In this document: positions 36,474-46,841 of the stretch, one piece after another
Layout: each line of letters opens with the position of its first letter
Position numbering within the stretch: the first letter of the stretch is position 1
Assembly: GCF_001870465.1 (NCBI RefSeq)
Contig: NZ_MDGK01000009.1
Coordinates: 95,578 to 159,577, forward strand
Origin: Pseudomonas extremorientalis
GTDB lineage: Bacteria > Pseudomonadota > Gammaproteobacteria > Pseudomonadales > Pseudomonadaceae
Reading direction: 5' to 3'
Length of the DNA stretch: 64,000 nucleotides
The notes under the pieces: generated by a model
Databases searched by the model: none
The model's input: the letters and a program-made list of their open reading frames with translations, nothing else
Told to the model about the DNA's origin: nothing
Position numbers and translations under genes: made by a program

Positions 36474-38096
36474 TCAGGCAGGCGTCAGGGTCCAACCCGC
36501 AGGATGCCAGTCCAGAAAGTGCGTCGGCCTGATCGCTTGCACAAACGCCGCGTCATGGGACACCACCAGCATTGCCCCGGCAAAACCTTGCATGGCTTGC
36601 TCAAACGCCATCACCGATTCCAGGTCCAAATGGTTGGTCGGCTCGTCCAGCAACAGCAATTGCGCCGGCACTGCGCGCCACAAGGCAACCGCCATCGCAG
36701 CCTTCAGGCGTTCGCCGCCGCTGAGTTGCCCGGCGGGTTGGGTCACACGCAGGGCATCCAGTTGCAGCAGGGCCAGGCGCGTGCGCAATTCGCCTTCCGC
36801 CAGCGGGGTGTCCAGCAGGTTCAGTTGTTCGACGATGGAACGGTGGTCGTCGAGCAGCGCGAGGTGCTGATCGATATAGGCGCTGGGCACGTGCACGTGG
36901 CATTCGCCGCTTTCTGCACGCCATTCTCCCGCCAGCACTTTGAGCAGCGTGGACTTGCCGCAACCGTTGGGTCCATGCACCGCCACACGCACCGGGCCGG
37001 TGAGGTGCACGTTGAGGCAGGTCGACGGCAGCCAGGGTAATTGCGCGTTGATCAACGACAGCACCTGTCGGCCGTTAGGTACCGCTGACGCAGGCAATGC
37101 CACCAGCGTCGGCGTTTCATCCTCGACCCGAGCATAGGCTTGGCGCACCTGGGCATCCAGCTCCTGTTTGTGTTGCTCATGCGCGCTGCGCACGGTGCTG
37201 ACGATCTGCGAGGCAGCGCCTTTCCAGCGCGCTTTGGTGAAGCGATCGACGTTGGCCGTTTCCGCATGCTTGCGTGAGCGGGCGGCATGGCGTTGCAGGT
37301 TGTCGTGGCCTTTTTGCAGGCGCCGCTTTTCGCGGCTGCGTTCCAGGCGAGCGTGTTCCAGTGCGGCGACGGCGGCGTGCTGTTCAGCGTCGCGCTGTTG
37401 TCGATAGGCGTCGTAGTTCCCGCCATATAGGTTTACGCCGAGCGGCGACAGCTCAATGATGCGCCCCATTGCGTTGAGTAATTGCCGGTCATGGCTGACC
37501 ACCACCAGGCCGCCACGCCATTCGTCGAGGACACGCAGCAGCCAGGCGCGGCCATCGCTATCGAGGTGGTTGGTGGGCTCATCGAGCACCAGCAACTGTG
37601 GCGCGGCCAGCAGCGCGCCGATGATCGCAACCCTGGCTAACTGGCCGCCGCTGAGTTGACGGGCTGGGGTATCAACAGAAAGCCGCGACAACCCTGCGGC
37701 ATTCAAGCTACTGCGCAAACGCTCGGCCAAGTCCCAACGATCATCGATCAATTCGAGGTCATCGATCTGTGGGGCGCCTCGGGCCATGCGCTCAAGGGCG
37801 GTCAATATCGCTGCGGTGCCGGTTAGATCGGCGACGGTATCGCCTGGCGCTACCACGACGTTCTGCGCTACATAGATCACGCTGCGTGGGCAATTCAACG
37901 AGCCGGAGGAGGGCGACAACAGCCCCGCGATCAATTTGGCGAGTACACTTTTTCCTCGACCATTGCGCCCCACGATACCGGTGGGGGTGTAATCGATGGA
38001 CAGGTTGAGGTCATCCAGCAGCGTCTCGCCATTGGCGAACCGGAAGGATAAATGTTGCAGGGAAACAAGCACAGGCAGCCGGTTGACGTCAGTCAT
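36474..38096 (-). CDS. ABC-F family ATPase
   Basis: 540 residues from ATG 38096, with GGAGG 6 bases upstream; the longer open frame covers the downstream end of the topoisomerase gene. Two ATPase domains without membrane helices: Walker A GRNGRGKS and GPNGCGKS, signature LSGGQLAR and LSGGERLK, Walker B LLVLDEPTNHLD twice. The basic, coiled inter-domain linker (about 255-345) is typical of translation-associated ABC-F proteins, some of which give ribosome-protection antibiotic resistance. It resembles the Uup/YheS branch less than smaller resistance-type members. Confidence 0.92.
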   Translation of the reverse strand: MTDVNRLPVLVSLQHLSFRFANGETLLDDLNLSIDYTPTGIVGRNGRGKSVLAKLIAGLLSPSSGSLNCPRSVIYVAQNVVVAPGDTVADLTGTAAILTALERMARGAPQIDDLELIDDRWDLAERLRSSLNAAGLSRLSVDTPARQLSGGQLARVAIIGALLAAPQLLVLDEPTNHLDSDGRAWLLRVLDEWRGGLVVVSHDRQLLNAMGRIIELSPLGVNLYGGNYDAYRQQRDAEQHAAVAALEHARLERSREKRRLQKGHDNLQRHAARSRKHAETANVDRFTKARWKGAASQIVSTVRSAHEQHKQELDAQVRQAYARVEDETPTLVALPASAVPNGRQVLSLINAQLPWLPSTCLNVHLTGPVRVAVHGPNGCGKSTLLKVLAGEWRAESGECHVHVPSAYIDQHLALLDDHRSIVEQLNLLDTPLAEGELRTRLALLQLDALRVTQPAGQLSGGERLKAAMAVALWRAVPAQLLLLDEPTNHLDLESVMAFEQAMQGFAGAMLVVSHDAAFVQAIRPTHFLDWHPAGWTLTPA

Positions 38097-38220
38097 CAGC
38101 ACCTCCAAAAAAATGTCGGACAGGCCAACAAGCGCGCCAGGCGGCTCGTTGCGGGTACATTTTGGAAGGCTTAGTGGTTCACGTCGGCGGTCGTCCTGCG
38201 CATCAGAAGGGAGGCAAAGC

Positions 38221-39258
38221 CTAACCCGCCTTGGCTTTTTTCGGCAAGTCTTGCGCCAGTTGCTCCAGGAACATCGCCAAGGCCACTTCTTCGGCCTTGA
38301 GCCCTTTGCGCAGTCTTGGTTTGGGCAATTTGGAGAGTTCGCCGAGGCTGAAATGCTCCAGCACGGCCGGGTGGATATAGCATTTGCGGCACACCGCCGG
38401 CGTGTTGCCCAGCTGCCTGGCGACGTCCTTGACCATCGCCACCACATGCCGCTTGGCATCCGACTCAGGCTGCCATTCCAGCTCGCGCAACACCGCCAGC
38501 GCCATGGCGGTGCCGGCCCAGGTGCGGTAGTCCTTGGCGGTGAAGTCGGCGCCGGTGAGGCGGTGCAGGTAGTCATTGACGTCCTGGGAACTGACGGTGT
38601 GCCGTACACCGTCTTCGTCCAGGTACTGGAACAGGTTCTGCCCCGGCAGCTCCATGCAGCGTTTGACCACCGTGGCCAGGCGCCGGTCCTTGACGCTGAT
38701 CTGGTGCTCTACGCCGCTCTTTCCACGAAACTGGAACTGGATCTCGCTGCCTTTGACATCCACATGACGGGTGCGCAGGGTGGTCAGCCCGTAGGACTTG
38801 TTGTCCCGCGCATACTGAGTATTGCCGACCCGGATCAGCGTCGCGTCCAGCAGCATGACGACCGTGGCCAGGACTTTTTCGCGGGTAAAGCCGGGTTCGG
38901 CGATTTGCGCTTCCAACTGTTTGCGCAGCTTCGGCAAGGCGTTGCCGAATTCCTGCAGGCGCGAGTATTTGTCGCTGTCGCGCACCTCACGCCAGCGCGC
39001 GTGATAGCGATACTGCTTGCGCCCGCGCGCGTCGCGGCCGGTCGCTTGCAGATGGCCTTGCGGGTCGGCGCAGATCCACACATCGGTGTAGGCCGGCGGT
39101 ACGGCGAGGGCGTTGAGGCGCTTGATCTCATCCGCATCGCGGATACGCTCGCCCTTGGAATCGAAATACTGGAACTTGCCCCGCAGCGTCTTGCGACGGA
39201 TGCCGGGCTGGGTGTCGTCAACGTAATGCAGGTCGCGGGGCAGCGCAGAGTCGGACAT
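38221..39258 (-). CDS. DNA topoisomerase IB (eukaryal/poxvirus type)
   Basis: 345 residues, ATG 39258. N-terminal beta domain (LHYVDDTQPGIRRKTLRGKFQYFD), then catalytic domain with RVGNTQYARDNKSYGLTTL (Arg and Lys of the active site) and the C-terminal Tyr in CRKCYIHPAVL. Relaxes supercoils via a 3'-phosphotyrosyl link. Bacterial homologues of poxvirus topoisomerase are common in Pseudomonas. Confidence 0.95.
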   Translation of the reverse strand: MSDSALPRDLHYVDDTQPGIRRKTLRGKFQYFDSKGERIRDADEIKRLNALAVPPAYTDVWICADPQGHLQATGRDARGRKQYRYHARWREVRDSDKYSRLQEFGNALPKLRKQLEAQIAEPGFTREKVLATVVMLLDATLIRVGNTQYARDNKSYGLTTLRTRHVDVKGSEIQFQFRGKSGVEHQISVKDRRLATVVKRCMELPGQNLFQYLDEDGVRHTVSSQDVNDYLHRLTGADFTAKDYRTWAGTAMALAVLRELEWQPESDAKRHVVAMVKDVARQLGNTPAVCRKCYIHPAVLEHFSLGELSKLPKPRLRKGLKAEEVALAMFLEQLAQDLPKKAKAG

Positions 39259-39336
39259 GGGGCGGGTTCCTTGGCAACACATCAGGCCGGTATGTCTGAT
39301 TGACCGCAGCCGTATGCGGTCGTGCCAAAAGATTGC

Positions 39337-40422
39337 TCAAGCCAGCACGGCGACCGCCTTGATCTGCGCCCACAGCGTCTGGCCGGGGTGCAGTTGCAAC
39401 TGGTCGCGGGAGAATCGCGTGATGCGCGCCAACAGCGGCGAGCCTCCCGCGTCCAGGCGTACCAGCACGTGAGCGCTGTTGTCCGCGGCAATTTCCTGGG
39501 TGACGGTGACCGGCAGGCGGTTGAGGATGCTGCTGTGCTCCTCGGCTTGCAGGCTGAGGCTCACGTCGCGCGCCTGCACCTTGATGCGCAGCGCCTTGCC
39601 CAGCGCCAGCGGTGCATGGGCTACGCGCATGTGCAGGGCGCTGGCGGGCAGTTGCAGCGTGAGCAATTGGTAGTGGTCGTCGTAGGCACTGACCGTACCA
39701 TTGATGACCACACCGGCATCGTCACCCCGCGCCAGGGGCAGGTCGAGACGTGCCAGGGTTTCACCGATGGGGCCGCTGGCCAGGGCCTTGCCGTCGCTGA
39801 GCAGCACGATGTGATCGGCCAGGCGTGCCACTTCATCCTGGGCATGGCTGACGTACAGCACCGGGATATCCAGTTCATCGTGCAGGCGTTCGAGGTACGG
39901 CAGGATTTCACCCTTTCGCTGACTGTCGAGGGCAGCCAGCGGCTCGTCCATCAGCAGCAGGCTCGGGCTGGTGAGCAAGGCGCGGGCGATACCGATGCGC
40001 TGGCGCTCGCCGCCGGAGAGGTGCTGGGGATGGCGCTCGAGCAGATGACCGATGCCCAGCAACTCAGTGGCCTGGGCCATGTCCACACGACGCTGTTGAC
40101 GGGCAATCCGCTTGAGGCCGAACTCCAGGTTGGCGCGTACCGACAGGTGCGGGAACAGGCTGGCCTCCTGAAACACGTAGCCCAGCGCGCGTTTATGCGG
40201 CGGCACGAACAGCCCGTTACGACTGTCTTGCCAGACGTCATCATTGATCTGGATGAAGCCGTCTCCGGCGCGTTCCAGCCCGGCGATGCAGCGCAGGCAG
40301 GTGGTCTTGCCGGAACCGGAATGCCCGAACAGCGCGGTTACGCCTCGGCCGGGCAGGTGCAGGTCCACATCGAGGGCAAAGCTTGTGTACTTGAGGTTCA
40401 GGCGCACATTGATCATCGACAT
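39337..40422 (-). CDS. modC: Molybdate ABC transporter ATPase ModC
   Basis: 361 residues. Walker [10 protein letters not shown], signature LSGGERQR, Walker [13 protein letters not shown], and the C-terminal TOBE molybdate-binding domain (about 290-355). The start overlaps the modB stop (TGATG); an ATG 6 bases on is also possible. Confidence 0.95.
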   Translation of the reverse strand: MSMINVRLNLKYTSFALDVDLHLPGRGVTALFGHSGSGKTTCLRCIAGLERAGDGFIQINDDVWQDSRNGLFVPPHKRALGYVFQEASLFPHLSVRANLEFGLKRIARQQRRVDMAQATELLGIGHLLERHPQHLSGGERQRIGIARALLTSPSLLLMDEPLAALDSQRKGEILPYLERLHDELDIPVLYVSHAQDEVARLADHIVLLSDGKALASGPIGETLARLDLPLARGDDAGVVINGTVSAYDDHYQLLTLQLPASALHMRVAHAPLALGKALRIKVQARDVSLSLQAEEHSSILNRLPVTVTQEIAADNSAHVLVRLDAGGSPLLARITRFSRDQLQLHPGQTLWAQIKAVAVLA

Positions 40423-41102
40423 CAGCTCCAGCCCATCCTGGTTTTACGGCTGGAGTAGAGCGCCAGCAACACGAGGAACGCGAACACCACCATGGAGCCG
40501 GCCAGCCAATGGGCCTGGGCGTATTCCATGGCTTCCACATGGTCGTAGATCTGCACGGAGACCACGCGGGTCTTGTCCGGGATATTGCCGCCGATCATCA
40601 GCACCACGCCGAATTCGCCGACGGTGTGTGCAAAGCCCAGGATCGAGGCGGTGATAAAGCCGGGGCGGGCCAGGGGCAGAATCACTGTGAAAAAAGTGTC
40701 CCACGGGTTGGCACGCAAGGTTGCGGCCACTTCCAGTGGGCGTGTGCCGATGGCGGAGAAGGCGTTTTGCAACGGCTGCACCACAAACGGCATGGAATAG
40801 ATCACTGAGCCGATCACCAGTCCGGCGAAGCTGAAGGTGAGGGTGCCCAGGCCCAACCACTGAGTGAACTGGCCGAAATAGCCATTGGGCCCCATGGTCA
40901 ACAACAGGTAGAAACCGATCACCGTCGGCGGCAACACCAACGGCAAGGCGACGACCGCACCAATGGGGCCGCGCCACCAGGAACGGGTGCGCGACAGCCA
41001 CAAGGCAATCGGAGTGCCGATGACCAGCAGGATCACGGTGGTCAGTGAGGCCAGTTTGAGGGTCAACCAGATAGCGGAGAAATCGGCACTCGATAACGGC
41101 AT
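40422..41102 (-). CDS. modB: Molybdate ABC transporter permease ModB
   Basis: 226 residues, five to six helices, with [22 protein letters not shown] as the EAA loop. The ATG follows the modA stop without a gap (TAAATG). Confidence 0.95.
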   Translation of the reverse strand: MPLSSADFSAIWLTLKLASLTTVILLVIGTPIALWLSRTRSWWRGPIGAVVALPLVLPPTVIGFYLLLTMGPNGYFGQFTQWLGLGTLTFSFAGLVIGSVIYSMPFVVQPLQNAFSAIGTRPLEVAATLRANPWDTFFTVILPLARPGFITASILGFAHTVGEFGVVLMIGGNIPDKTRVVSVQIYDHVEAMEYAQAHWLAGSMVVFAFLVLLALYSSRKTRMGWS

Positions 41103-41891
<789 letters not shown>

Positions 41892-41908
41892 TTATAGGTA
41901 GAAGGCTT

Positions 41909-41938
41909 AACCGCTATGTATGGGAATATATAGCGGTT
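41909..41938. promoter_or_regulatory. ModE-like operator upstream of modA
   Basis: AACCGCTATGTA at 41909-41920 and TATATAGCGGTT at 41927-41938 form a nearly perfect inverted repeat with a 6-base spacer, close to the ModE consensus (inverted repeats of CGNTATATA about 6-8 bases apart). It lies 47 bases upstream of the modA start. No modE gene is in the window. Confidence 0.8.
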
Positions 41939-41980
41939 GGCCTTTGCCGGTACAGTGCAAAGTTGCCACACAGCCGAGTG

Positions 41981-43039
41981 CTAGTTGAGCTTGGCCAGCG
42001 CCTGCTCCGCCAATTCACGGGTCAGTTCATAAGTCGTGGTGTCTTTGCCCAGGCGCAGTGCCTGACCGGACCACAGGTTGCTGAAGCCCGCTTCATCCTT
42101 GGCCTTGAGCGGTATCAACGCGCCACCGGAAGTGGGGAACGCCGGTGCGGCCGGGTTGATCGCGCCCAACTCGCGCATTACCCGGTTGACGATGCCCCGT
42201 GCCGGGCGACCGGTGAACAGGTTGGTCAGCGCGGTTTCGCTGGCCTGGGCATGGCGCAAAGCATAGTGATGTGAGGCCGTGACGTTGGCTTCGGGAGTAA
42301 ACAGGTACGCCGTGCCAATCTGCACCGCCGAGGCGCCGAGGGCGAACGCCGCGACAATCCCGCGCGCATCACCGATGCCGCCGGCGGCAATCACTGGCAC
42401 GCTGACGGCGTCGACGACTTGCGGCAACAAGGCGAACAGGCCGATCTGGGTATTGAGGTCGTCGCTGAGGAACAATCCACGGTGCCCGCCGGCCTCACTG
42501 CCCATGGCGATGATTGCATCGCAGCCATGCTGTTCCAGCCAGATCGCTTCTTCCACCGTGGTGGCCGAAGACAGCACTTTGGCACCAGTGGCTTTCACCC
42601 GATCCAGCAGGGACTTTTCCGGCAAACCGAAGTGAAAGCTGACCACTTCGGGGCGGAATTCTTCGACGACCTGGCACGCGGCGTCATTGAACGGTTCACG
42701 GTTGGAGACCGGGGTGGGCGCATCAAAGTCGGCGCCCAGTTCGCGGTAGTAGGGTTCCAGCAGTGCCTTCCAGCGGCGATCACGCTCGAGGTCTGGCGTG
42801 GGCGGTTGGTGGCAGAAGAAATTGACGTTGATCGGACGTGGGCTGGCCTGGCGAATGGCGGTCAGCGCTTCGCGCAGCTGCTCGATGCTCAGCGCTGCAG
42901 CCGGCAGCGAACCCAACGCACCGGCCTGATTGGCGGCGATAACCATGGCGGTGGTCGTGCCCACCGCCATGGGGGCCTGGATGATGGGCAACTGAATGCC
43001 CAGCAGGTCGAGAAGGCGGGTGTCTGGCCAGGTGCTCAT
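41981..43039 (-). CDS. Nitronate monooxygenase / NPD-family flavoprotein
   Basis: 352 residues. TIM-barrel FMN enzyme; N-terminal PIIQAPMA, then GSEAGGHRG and the phosphate-binding VPVIAAGGIGDARG plus GASAVQIGTAYL. Oxidises alkyl nitronates such as propionate-3-nitronate. Single-gene unit. Confidence 0.92.
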   Translation of the reverse strand: MSTWPDTRLLDLLGIQLPIIQAPMAVGTTTAMVIAANQAGALGSLPAAALSIEQLREALTAIRQASPRPINVNFFCHQPPTPDLERDRRWKALLEPYYRELGADFDAPTPVSNREPFNDAACQVVEEFRPEVVSFHFGLPEKSLLDRVKATGAKVLSSATTVEEAIWLEQHGCDAIIAMGSEAGGHRGLFLSDDLNTQIGLFALLPQVVDAVSVPVIAAGGIGDARGIVAAFALGASAVQIGTAYLFTPEANVTASHHYALRHAQASETALTNLFTGRPARGIVNRVMRELGAINPAAPAFPTSGGALIPLKAKDEAGFSNLWSGQALRLGKDTTTYELTRELAEQALAKLN

Positions 43040-43148
43040 GGGATGCGTCTCCAGCGTTAGTGAGGCTTTTCGCTGTTTTAACAGGGCCCATGGCCCCCGG
43101 CCACTCTGTTTTATTCACTGGACGATCGCGGCGTTTCGTGGTGCGTCA

Positions 43149-44027
43149 TCAATCAATGGCGTTGCCGAGTACGGCGTGAATCCGCTCGGCGATATGGGCG
43201 GCATGGGTTTCCAGGGCGAAGTGACCGGTGTCGAGCAGTTCCACCACGGCATTCGGGTTGTCAGCTTTATAGGCGTGGGCGCCTGGCGGGATAAAGAACG
43301 GGTCGTTCTGGCCCCAGATCACCAGCGTGGGTACGAGTGTGGCCTTGAAGAACGCCTGGAACGCCGGGTACAGCGCCAGGTTGTTGCGGTAGTCGAGGAA
43401 CAGGTCCAGTTGGATCTCGTCATTGCCGGGGCGCTGCATGAGCAGTACATCGAGCATGTAGGATTCCGGGGCTACCCGCTCGGGCTGCTTTACGCCATGC
43501 AGGTATTGGTAGCGCGTGCCTTCCAGGCTGATCACTGCGTTGCGAATCACCTCGCGGTTGGCCTGGGTCGGCTCGTTCCAATAGGTGCGAATCGGTGCCC
43601 AGGCATCCCCCAGGCCTTCCAGATAGGCGTTACCGTTCTGCGACACCAGCGCGCTGACCCGTTCCGGATGCGCCACCGCCAGGCGCAGGCCCACCGGCGC
43701 GCCATAGTCAAAGACATACAGGGCGTAACGGTTCAACGCCAGCGCATCGACAAAATGCCCGACCGTGATTGCCAGGTTGTCGAAGCTGTAGTGGTAATCG
43801 CGCTCAGCCGGCACCTCGGTGAAGCCGAAGCCTGGCAGGTCCGGCGCAATGACCCGGAAGCGCGTGGCAAGCAAGGGGATCAGGTCGCGGAACATGTGCG
43901 ACGAACTGGGAAAGCCGTGCAGCAGCAACATGACCGGTGCCGATGCAGCACCGGCCTCGCGGTAGAACATGCGCACGCCGTCGGCATCGACGTGGCGGTA
44001 GTGAACGACAGGGGTTGGAGTGGTCAT
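43149..44027 (-). CDS. Alpha/beta hydrolase (epoxide hydrolase/haloalkane dehalogenase type)
   Basis: 292 residues. Oxyanion motif LLHGFPSSSHMFR, nucleophile elbow VFDYGAPVGL (Asp in the nucleophile position, indicating the epoxide hydrolase/dehalogenase branch), acid in WGQNDPFF and His in DTGHFALE. Substrate unknown. Divergent from the CGNR regulator at 44201, which may control it. Confidence 0.9.
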   Translation of the reverse strand: MTTPTPVVHYRHVDADGVRMFYREAGAASAPVMLLLHGFPSSSHMFRDLIPLLATRFRVIAPDLPGFGFTEVPAERDYHYSFDNLAITVGHFVDALALNRYALYVFDYGAPVGLRLAVAHPERVSALVSQNGNAYLEGLGDAWAPIRTYWNEPTQANREVIRNAVISLEGTRYQYLHGVKQPERVAPESYMLDVLLMQRPGNDEIQLDLFLDYRNNLALYPAFQAFFKATLVPTLVIWGQNDPFFIPPGAHAYKADNPNAVVELLDTGHFALETHAAHIAERIHAVLGNAID

Positions 44028-44043
44028 GATGGAATGCCCTTTG

Positions 44044-44172
44044 TAACTAGATTGAGTTGATTTACGGGTTACTTTTTAAAAAGCTGCGCTGATTAATGTA
44101 ACCTGTCAAATCATTTATGAGGGTTATAATTGTTATTTTTGTAACTATCCTGATGTCGTAATAGCGGTTACG
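44044..44172. promoter_or_regulatory. Divergent promoter region with repeated GTAAC/GTTAC motifs
   Basis: The 173-base AT-rich region between the hydrolase and CGNR genes contains the five-base word GTAAC or its complement GTTAC at about 44044, 44068, 44098, 44140 and 44167. This is candidate operator spacing for the CGNR protein. Confidence 0.4.
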
Positions 44173-44200
44173 ATATGGACGCTCACAAGAGGATTGCCCC

Positions 44201-44794
44201 ATGACCCTTCCCCCATCCACTGCCGCCCCCTCGGAACCCTATGTCTTGGCCGATGATCCGGTGTTGGACATGCTCAATACCCTGGCGAACATCGACGGCG
44301 TGCCGTGGGATTTCTGGCAGGCCGATGCCGACGTGGCCGCCTGGTTGGTGCGCCTGCAATGGGTTGAACAACACGGTATTCCGCAGTTTGAACCGGGGGC
44401 CTTGCTCAGCGCCGCGCGGGAGTTGCGCGAAGTGATTCGTGAGTTGGTGGCTGCGCGCAAAGCGCGACAACCTGGCAATCCGGCGGCGCTCAACGGCTTT
44501 TTACGCAAGGCGGTGAGCCATCCGCAGTTGGTGTGGACGGCGTCCGAGGCGCCAAAGCTTGAGCGCCAGCGCAAGCAGCAGACGGCGCAACAGTTCCTGG
44601 CCCCGATTGCCGAGGCGGCCGCCACGTTGCTGGTGGAAGGAGATTTCAATTTGATCCGGCGCTGCGAGCATCCGGAATGCATCTTGTGGTTTTATGACCG
44701 CACCAAGGCCCACAAGCGCCGCTGGTGCAGCATGGCGTTGTGTGGCAATCGGCATAAAGTCGCTGAATTTCGTAAACGCAAACTGAAGCTTTGA
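44201..44794 (+). CDS. CGNR zinc-finger transcription regulator
   Basis: 197 residues. N-terminal ABATE domain (YVLADDPVLDMLNTLAN) and C-terminal CGNR zinc ribbon (RRCEHPECILWFYDRTKAHKRRWCSMALCGNRHK), which binds DNA via the zinc fold. Divergently placed from the hydrolase gene, so it is its likely regulator. Confidence 0.92.
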   Translation: MTLPPSTAAPSEPYVLADDPVLDMLNTLANIDGVPWDFWQADADVAAWLVRLQWVEQHGIPQFEPGALLSAARELREVIRELVAARKARQPGNPAALNGFLRKAVSHPQLVWTASEAPKLERQRKQQTAQQFLAPIAEAAATLLVEGDFNLIRRCEHPECILWFYDRTKAHKRRWCSMALCGNRHKVAEFRKRKLKL

Positions 44795-44850
44795 AGGAGA
44801 TGGCCTTGCACACCATCCAGGAGCAGCACGTCGCGACAGTCAGGGATCCG

Positions 44851-45903
44851 CTAGGTCTTAGACGACTGTTCTCTGGCGAGCAATTGCTGCTTGCGCTCCA
44901 CCCCCCAGCGGTAGCCCGATAGCTCACCATTGCTACGCACTACGCGGTGGCAAGGAATGGCCACCGCCAGGCTGTTGGCGCCACACGCCTGGGCCACCGC
45001 ACGGAACGACTTTGGTGCGCCGATGCGCTCGGCGATCTGCGCGTAGCTGGCGGTGCTGCCCGGTGGAATCTCGCGCAAGGCTTGCCACACCCGTTCCTGG
45101 AATGCGGTGCCGCGCAGGTCCAGTGGCAAGTCCAGGCCGAGCGCGGGCGCTTCGATAAACCCCACGACCTGCGCAATCAGTTGCTCGAAACACGGGTCGG
45201 CGCCCACCAGTTCCGCGTTGGGAAATTGATCCTGTAGATCGCGCACCAGTTGGTCCGCGTCATCCCCCAGCAGAATCGCACAGACGCCGCGAGCGCTCTG
45301 CGCCACCAGGATCGCTCCCAGTGAGCACTGCCCGACGGCGAACAGTATCGCAGTGTTGGTGCCCCCGGCCTTGTAGTCGCCGGGCTTCATGCCAAGTAGT
45401 TGGTCGGCGGATTCATAAAAGCGACTGTTGGAGTTGAAGCCCGCTTCATACAGTGCATCCGTCACTGAGTGCGCACTCTTGAGACCGTCGCGCACCTTGC
45501 GCGAACGATGGGCGCTGGCATAGCCCTTGGGTGTCAGGCCAGTAACGGCTTTGAACACACGGTGAAAATGAAAAGGGCTGAGATTGGCGTGCAGTGCCAG
45601 CGTATTCAGGCTGGGTGGAGTGTCGGCCTGTTCGATATGACGACAGGCATCGGCCACCAGCTGTGCATGCTGCGCCGCGAGCTGGGTCCGGTCGCCGGCC
45701 GCGCGTCTGCTGGCGCGATAGCCGGCGGCTTCGGCCTGCGCCGGGGTGTCGAAAAACTCGATGTTTTCCGGGCGCGGCAAGCGTGAAGCGCTACTGGCGC
45801 GGCAGTACACGCCGGTGGTCTTCACGCCATAGACGAACAGCGCATCGGCCTTGGGGTCACGGGCAAGTACGGCGGCCCAGCGCGGGTCTTGTTCGGTAGT
45901 CAT
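44851..45903 (-). CDS. ada: Ada-type DNA alkyltransferase/regulator with degenerate zinc site
   Basis: 350 residues from ATG 45903 (a GTG at 45912 adds three). Layout: Ada-like N domain (1-75), AraC HTH (about 85-185), and C-terminal O6-methylguanine methyltransferase with intact IPCHRVV active Cys. In the N domain the methyl-acceptor Cys34 is kept in TTGVYCRA, but the other three zinc cysteines are replaced: Ser38, Ser65 and Ala68 (RASRRAAGD instead of xPCKRC). Methylphosphotriester sensing is therefore probably lost. Operon with alkB upstream, gap 75 bases. Confidence 0.92.
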   Translation of the reverse strand: MTTEQDPRWAAVLARDPKADALFVYGVKTTGVYCRASSASRLPRPENIEFFDTPAQAEAAGYRASRRAAGDRTQLAAQHAQLVADACRHIEQADTPPSLNTLALHANLSPFHFHRVFKAVTGLTPKGYASAHRSRKVRDGLKSAHSVTDALYEAGFNSNSRFYESADQLLGMKPGDYKAGGTNTAILFAVGQCSLGAILVAQSARGVCAILLGDDADQLVRDLQDQFPNAELVGADPCFEQLIAQVVGFIEAPALGLDLPLDLRGTAFQERVWQALREIPPGSTASYAQIAERIGAPKSFRAVAQACGANSLAVAIPCHRVVRSNGELSGYRWGVERKQQLLAREQSSKT

Positions 45904-45978
45904 GTTCGGCACTCTTGACGGATCCCGGCCAGATTAGCCGGGTCGCGAACGCCCGGCACTCTGAAGCTTGCGGTCAAA

Positions 45979-46644
45979 TCAGCCGGCGGTGCGAAAGGTC
46001 AGGTTGATGCGTTGGGGACCCATCACCGGGTGCACGCCTTCCTTGATCGGCATCACGCCATGAAAGCGCAGGCGGTCCACGCCGCCCCAGACCACCACGT
46101 CGCCATGGAACAGCGAGACTTTGCGGGTCTTGTCACTGCGCGCATGCCCACCAAACAGAAATATTGCCGGCAGTCCGAGCGAGACAGACACCACGGGTTC
46201 GCTGTAGCGACGCTCATTCTTGTCTTGATGCAGCGACATTTTTGCGCCGGGTACATAGCGGTTGATCAGGCAGGCGTCCGGGGCAAAGTCAGGGAACCCG
46301 GCGTCAGCGGCCGCCAGCACCGCCAATTCACGCAGGGCGTCCGGCATGGGCGGCCAGGGTTGCTGGCTACGTGGGTCCACGGATGAGTAACGGTAACCAG
46401 AGGTGTCGGTAGTCCAGCCCAGGTCGCCGCAACTGCTCAATGCCGCCGACATGGTAAAACCACCCGGTGTGACCATTTGCCGAAACGGTGATTGAGCCAG
46501 CACCTGCCGTAGTTCCGGTAGAAGGCGCTCAATCCAGGGCAGGGCGTAGCCTTTTAATACGCAGGACTGTTCGCCAATTTGCTCGCGCCCTGCGGGTTGC
46601 TGCAAGGCGTCTTCGGCGAACAGATCTTCGGTGGGGCCGGGCAT
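45979..46644 (-). CDS. alkB: DNA oxidative demethylase AlkB
   Basis: 221 residues, 2-oxoglutarate/Fe(II) dioxygenase. Iron ligands His139, Asp141 and His195 (SLHQDKNE; RFHGVMP), 2OG-binding Arg212 and Arg218 (RINLTFR), and the substrate lid with WTTDTSGYRYS. Repairs 1-methyladenine and 3-methylcytosine. First of two genes, followed by ada. Confidence 0.96.
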   Translation of the reverse strand: MPGPTEDLFAEDALQQPAGREQIGEQSCVLKGYALPWIERLLPELRQVLAQSPFRQMVTPGGFTMSAALSSCGDLGWTTDTSGYRYSSVDPRSQQPWPPMPDALRELAVLAAADAGFPDFAPDACLINRYVPGAKMSLHQDKNERRYSEPVVSVSLGLPAIFLFGGHARSDKTRKVSLFHGDVVVWGGVDRLRFHGVMPIKEGVHPVMGPQRINLTFRTAG

Positions 46645-46648
46645 TCGC

Positions 46649-46816
46649 CTACAGCGCCTTGCTCACATTGATGTCGGTGATTTCATCACTGGCATCGTGA
46701 ATTTTCGCCAAGGCTTGCTTGGCTTCTTCGACGCTGTTGGTCTGCAGTTGAGCGAACTCAAAGCGGCGTTCGCCGTTGAGCTTGTACTTGATTACGTATT
46801 TGGTAGTAGCGGTCAC
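46649..46816 (-). CDS. Small protein upstream of alkB (55 aa)
   Basis: GTG start at 46816 with CAGGAAACGATC as ribosome site. 55 residues (VTATTKYVIKYKLNGERRF, then EEAKQALAKIHDASDEITDINV), a beta-beta-alpha layout without Cys. It ends four bases before the alkB start, so it is possibly the first gene of an alkB-ada operon. Function unknown. Confidence 0.75.
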   Translation of the reverse strand: MTATTKYVIKYKLNGERRFEFAQLQTNSVEEAKQALAKIHDASDEITDINVSKAL

Positions 46817-46841
46817 GATCGTTTCCTGTGGGAGGGTCGGG

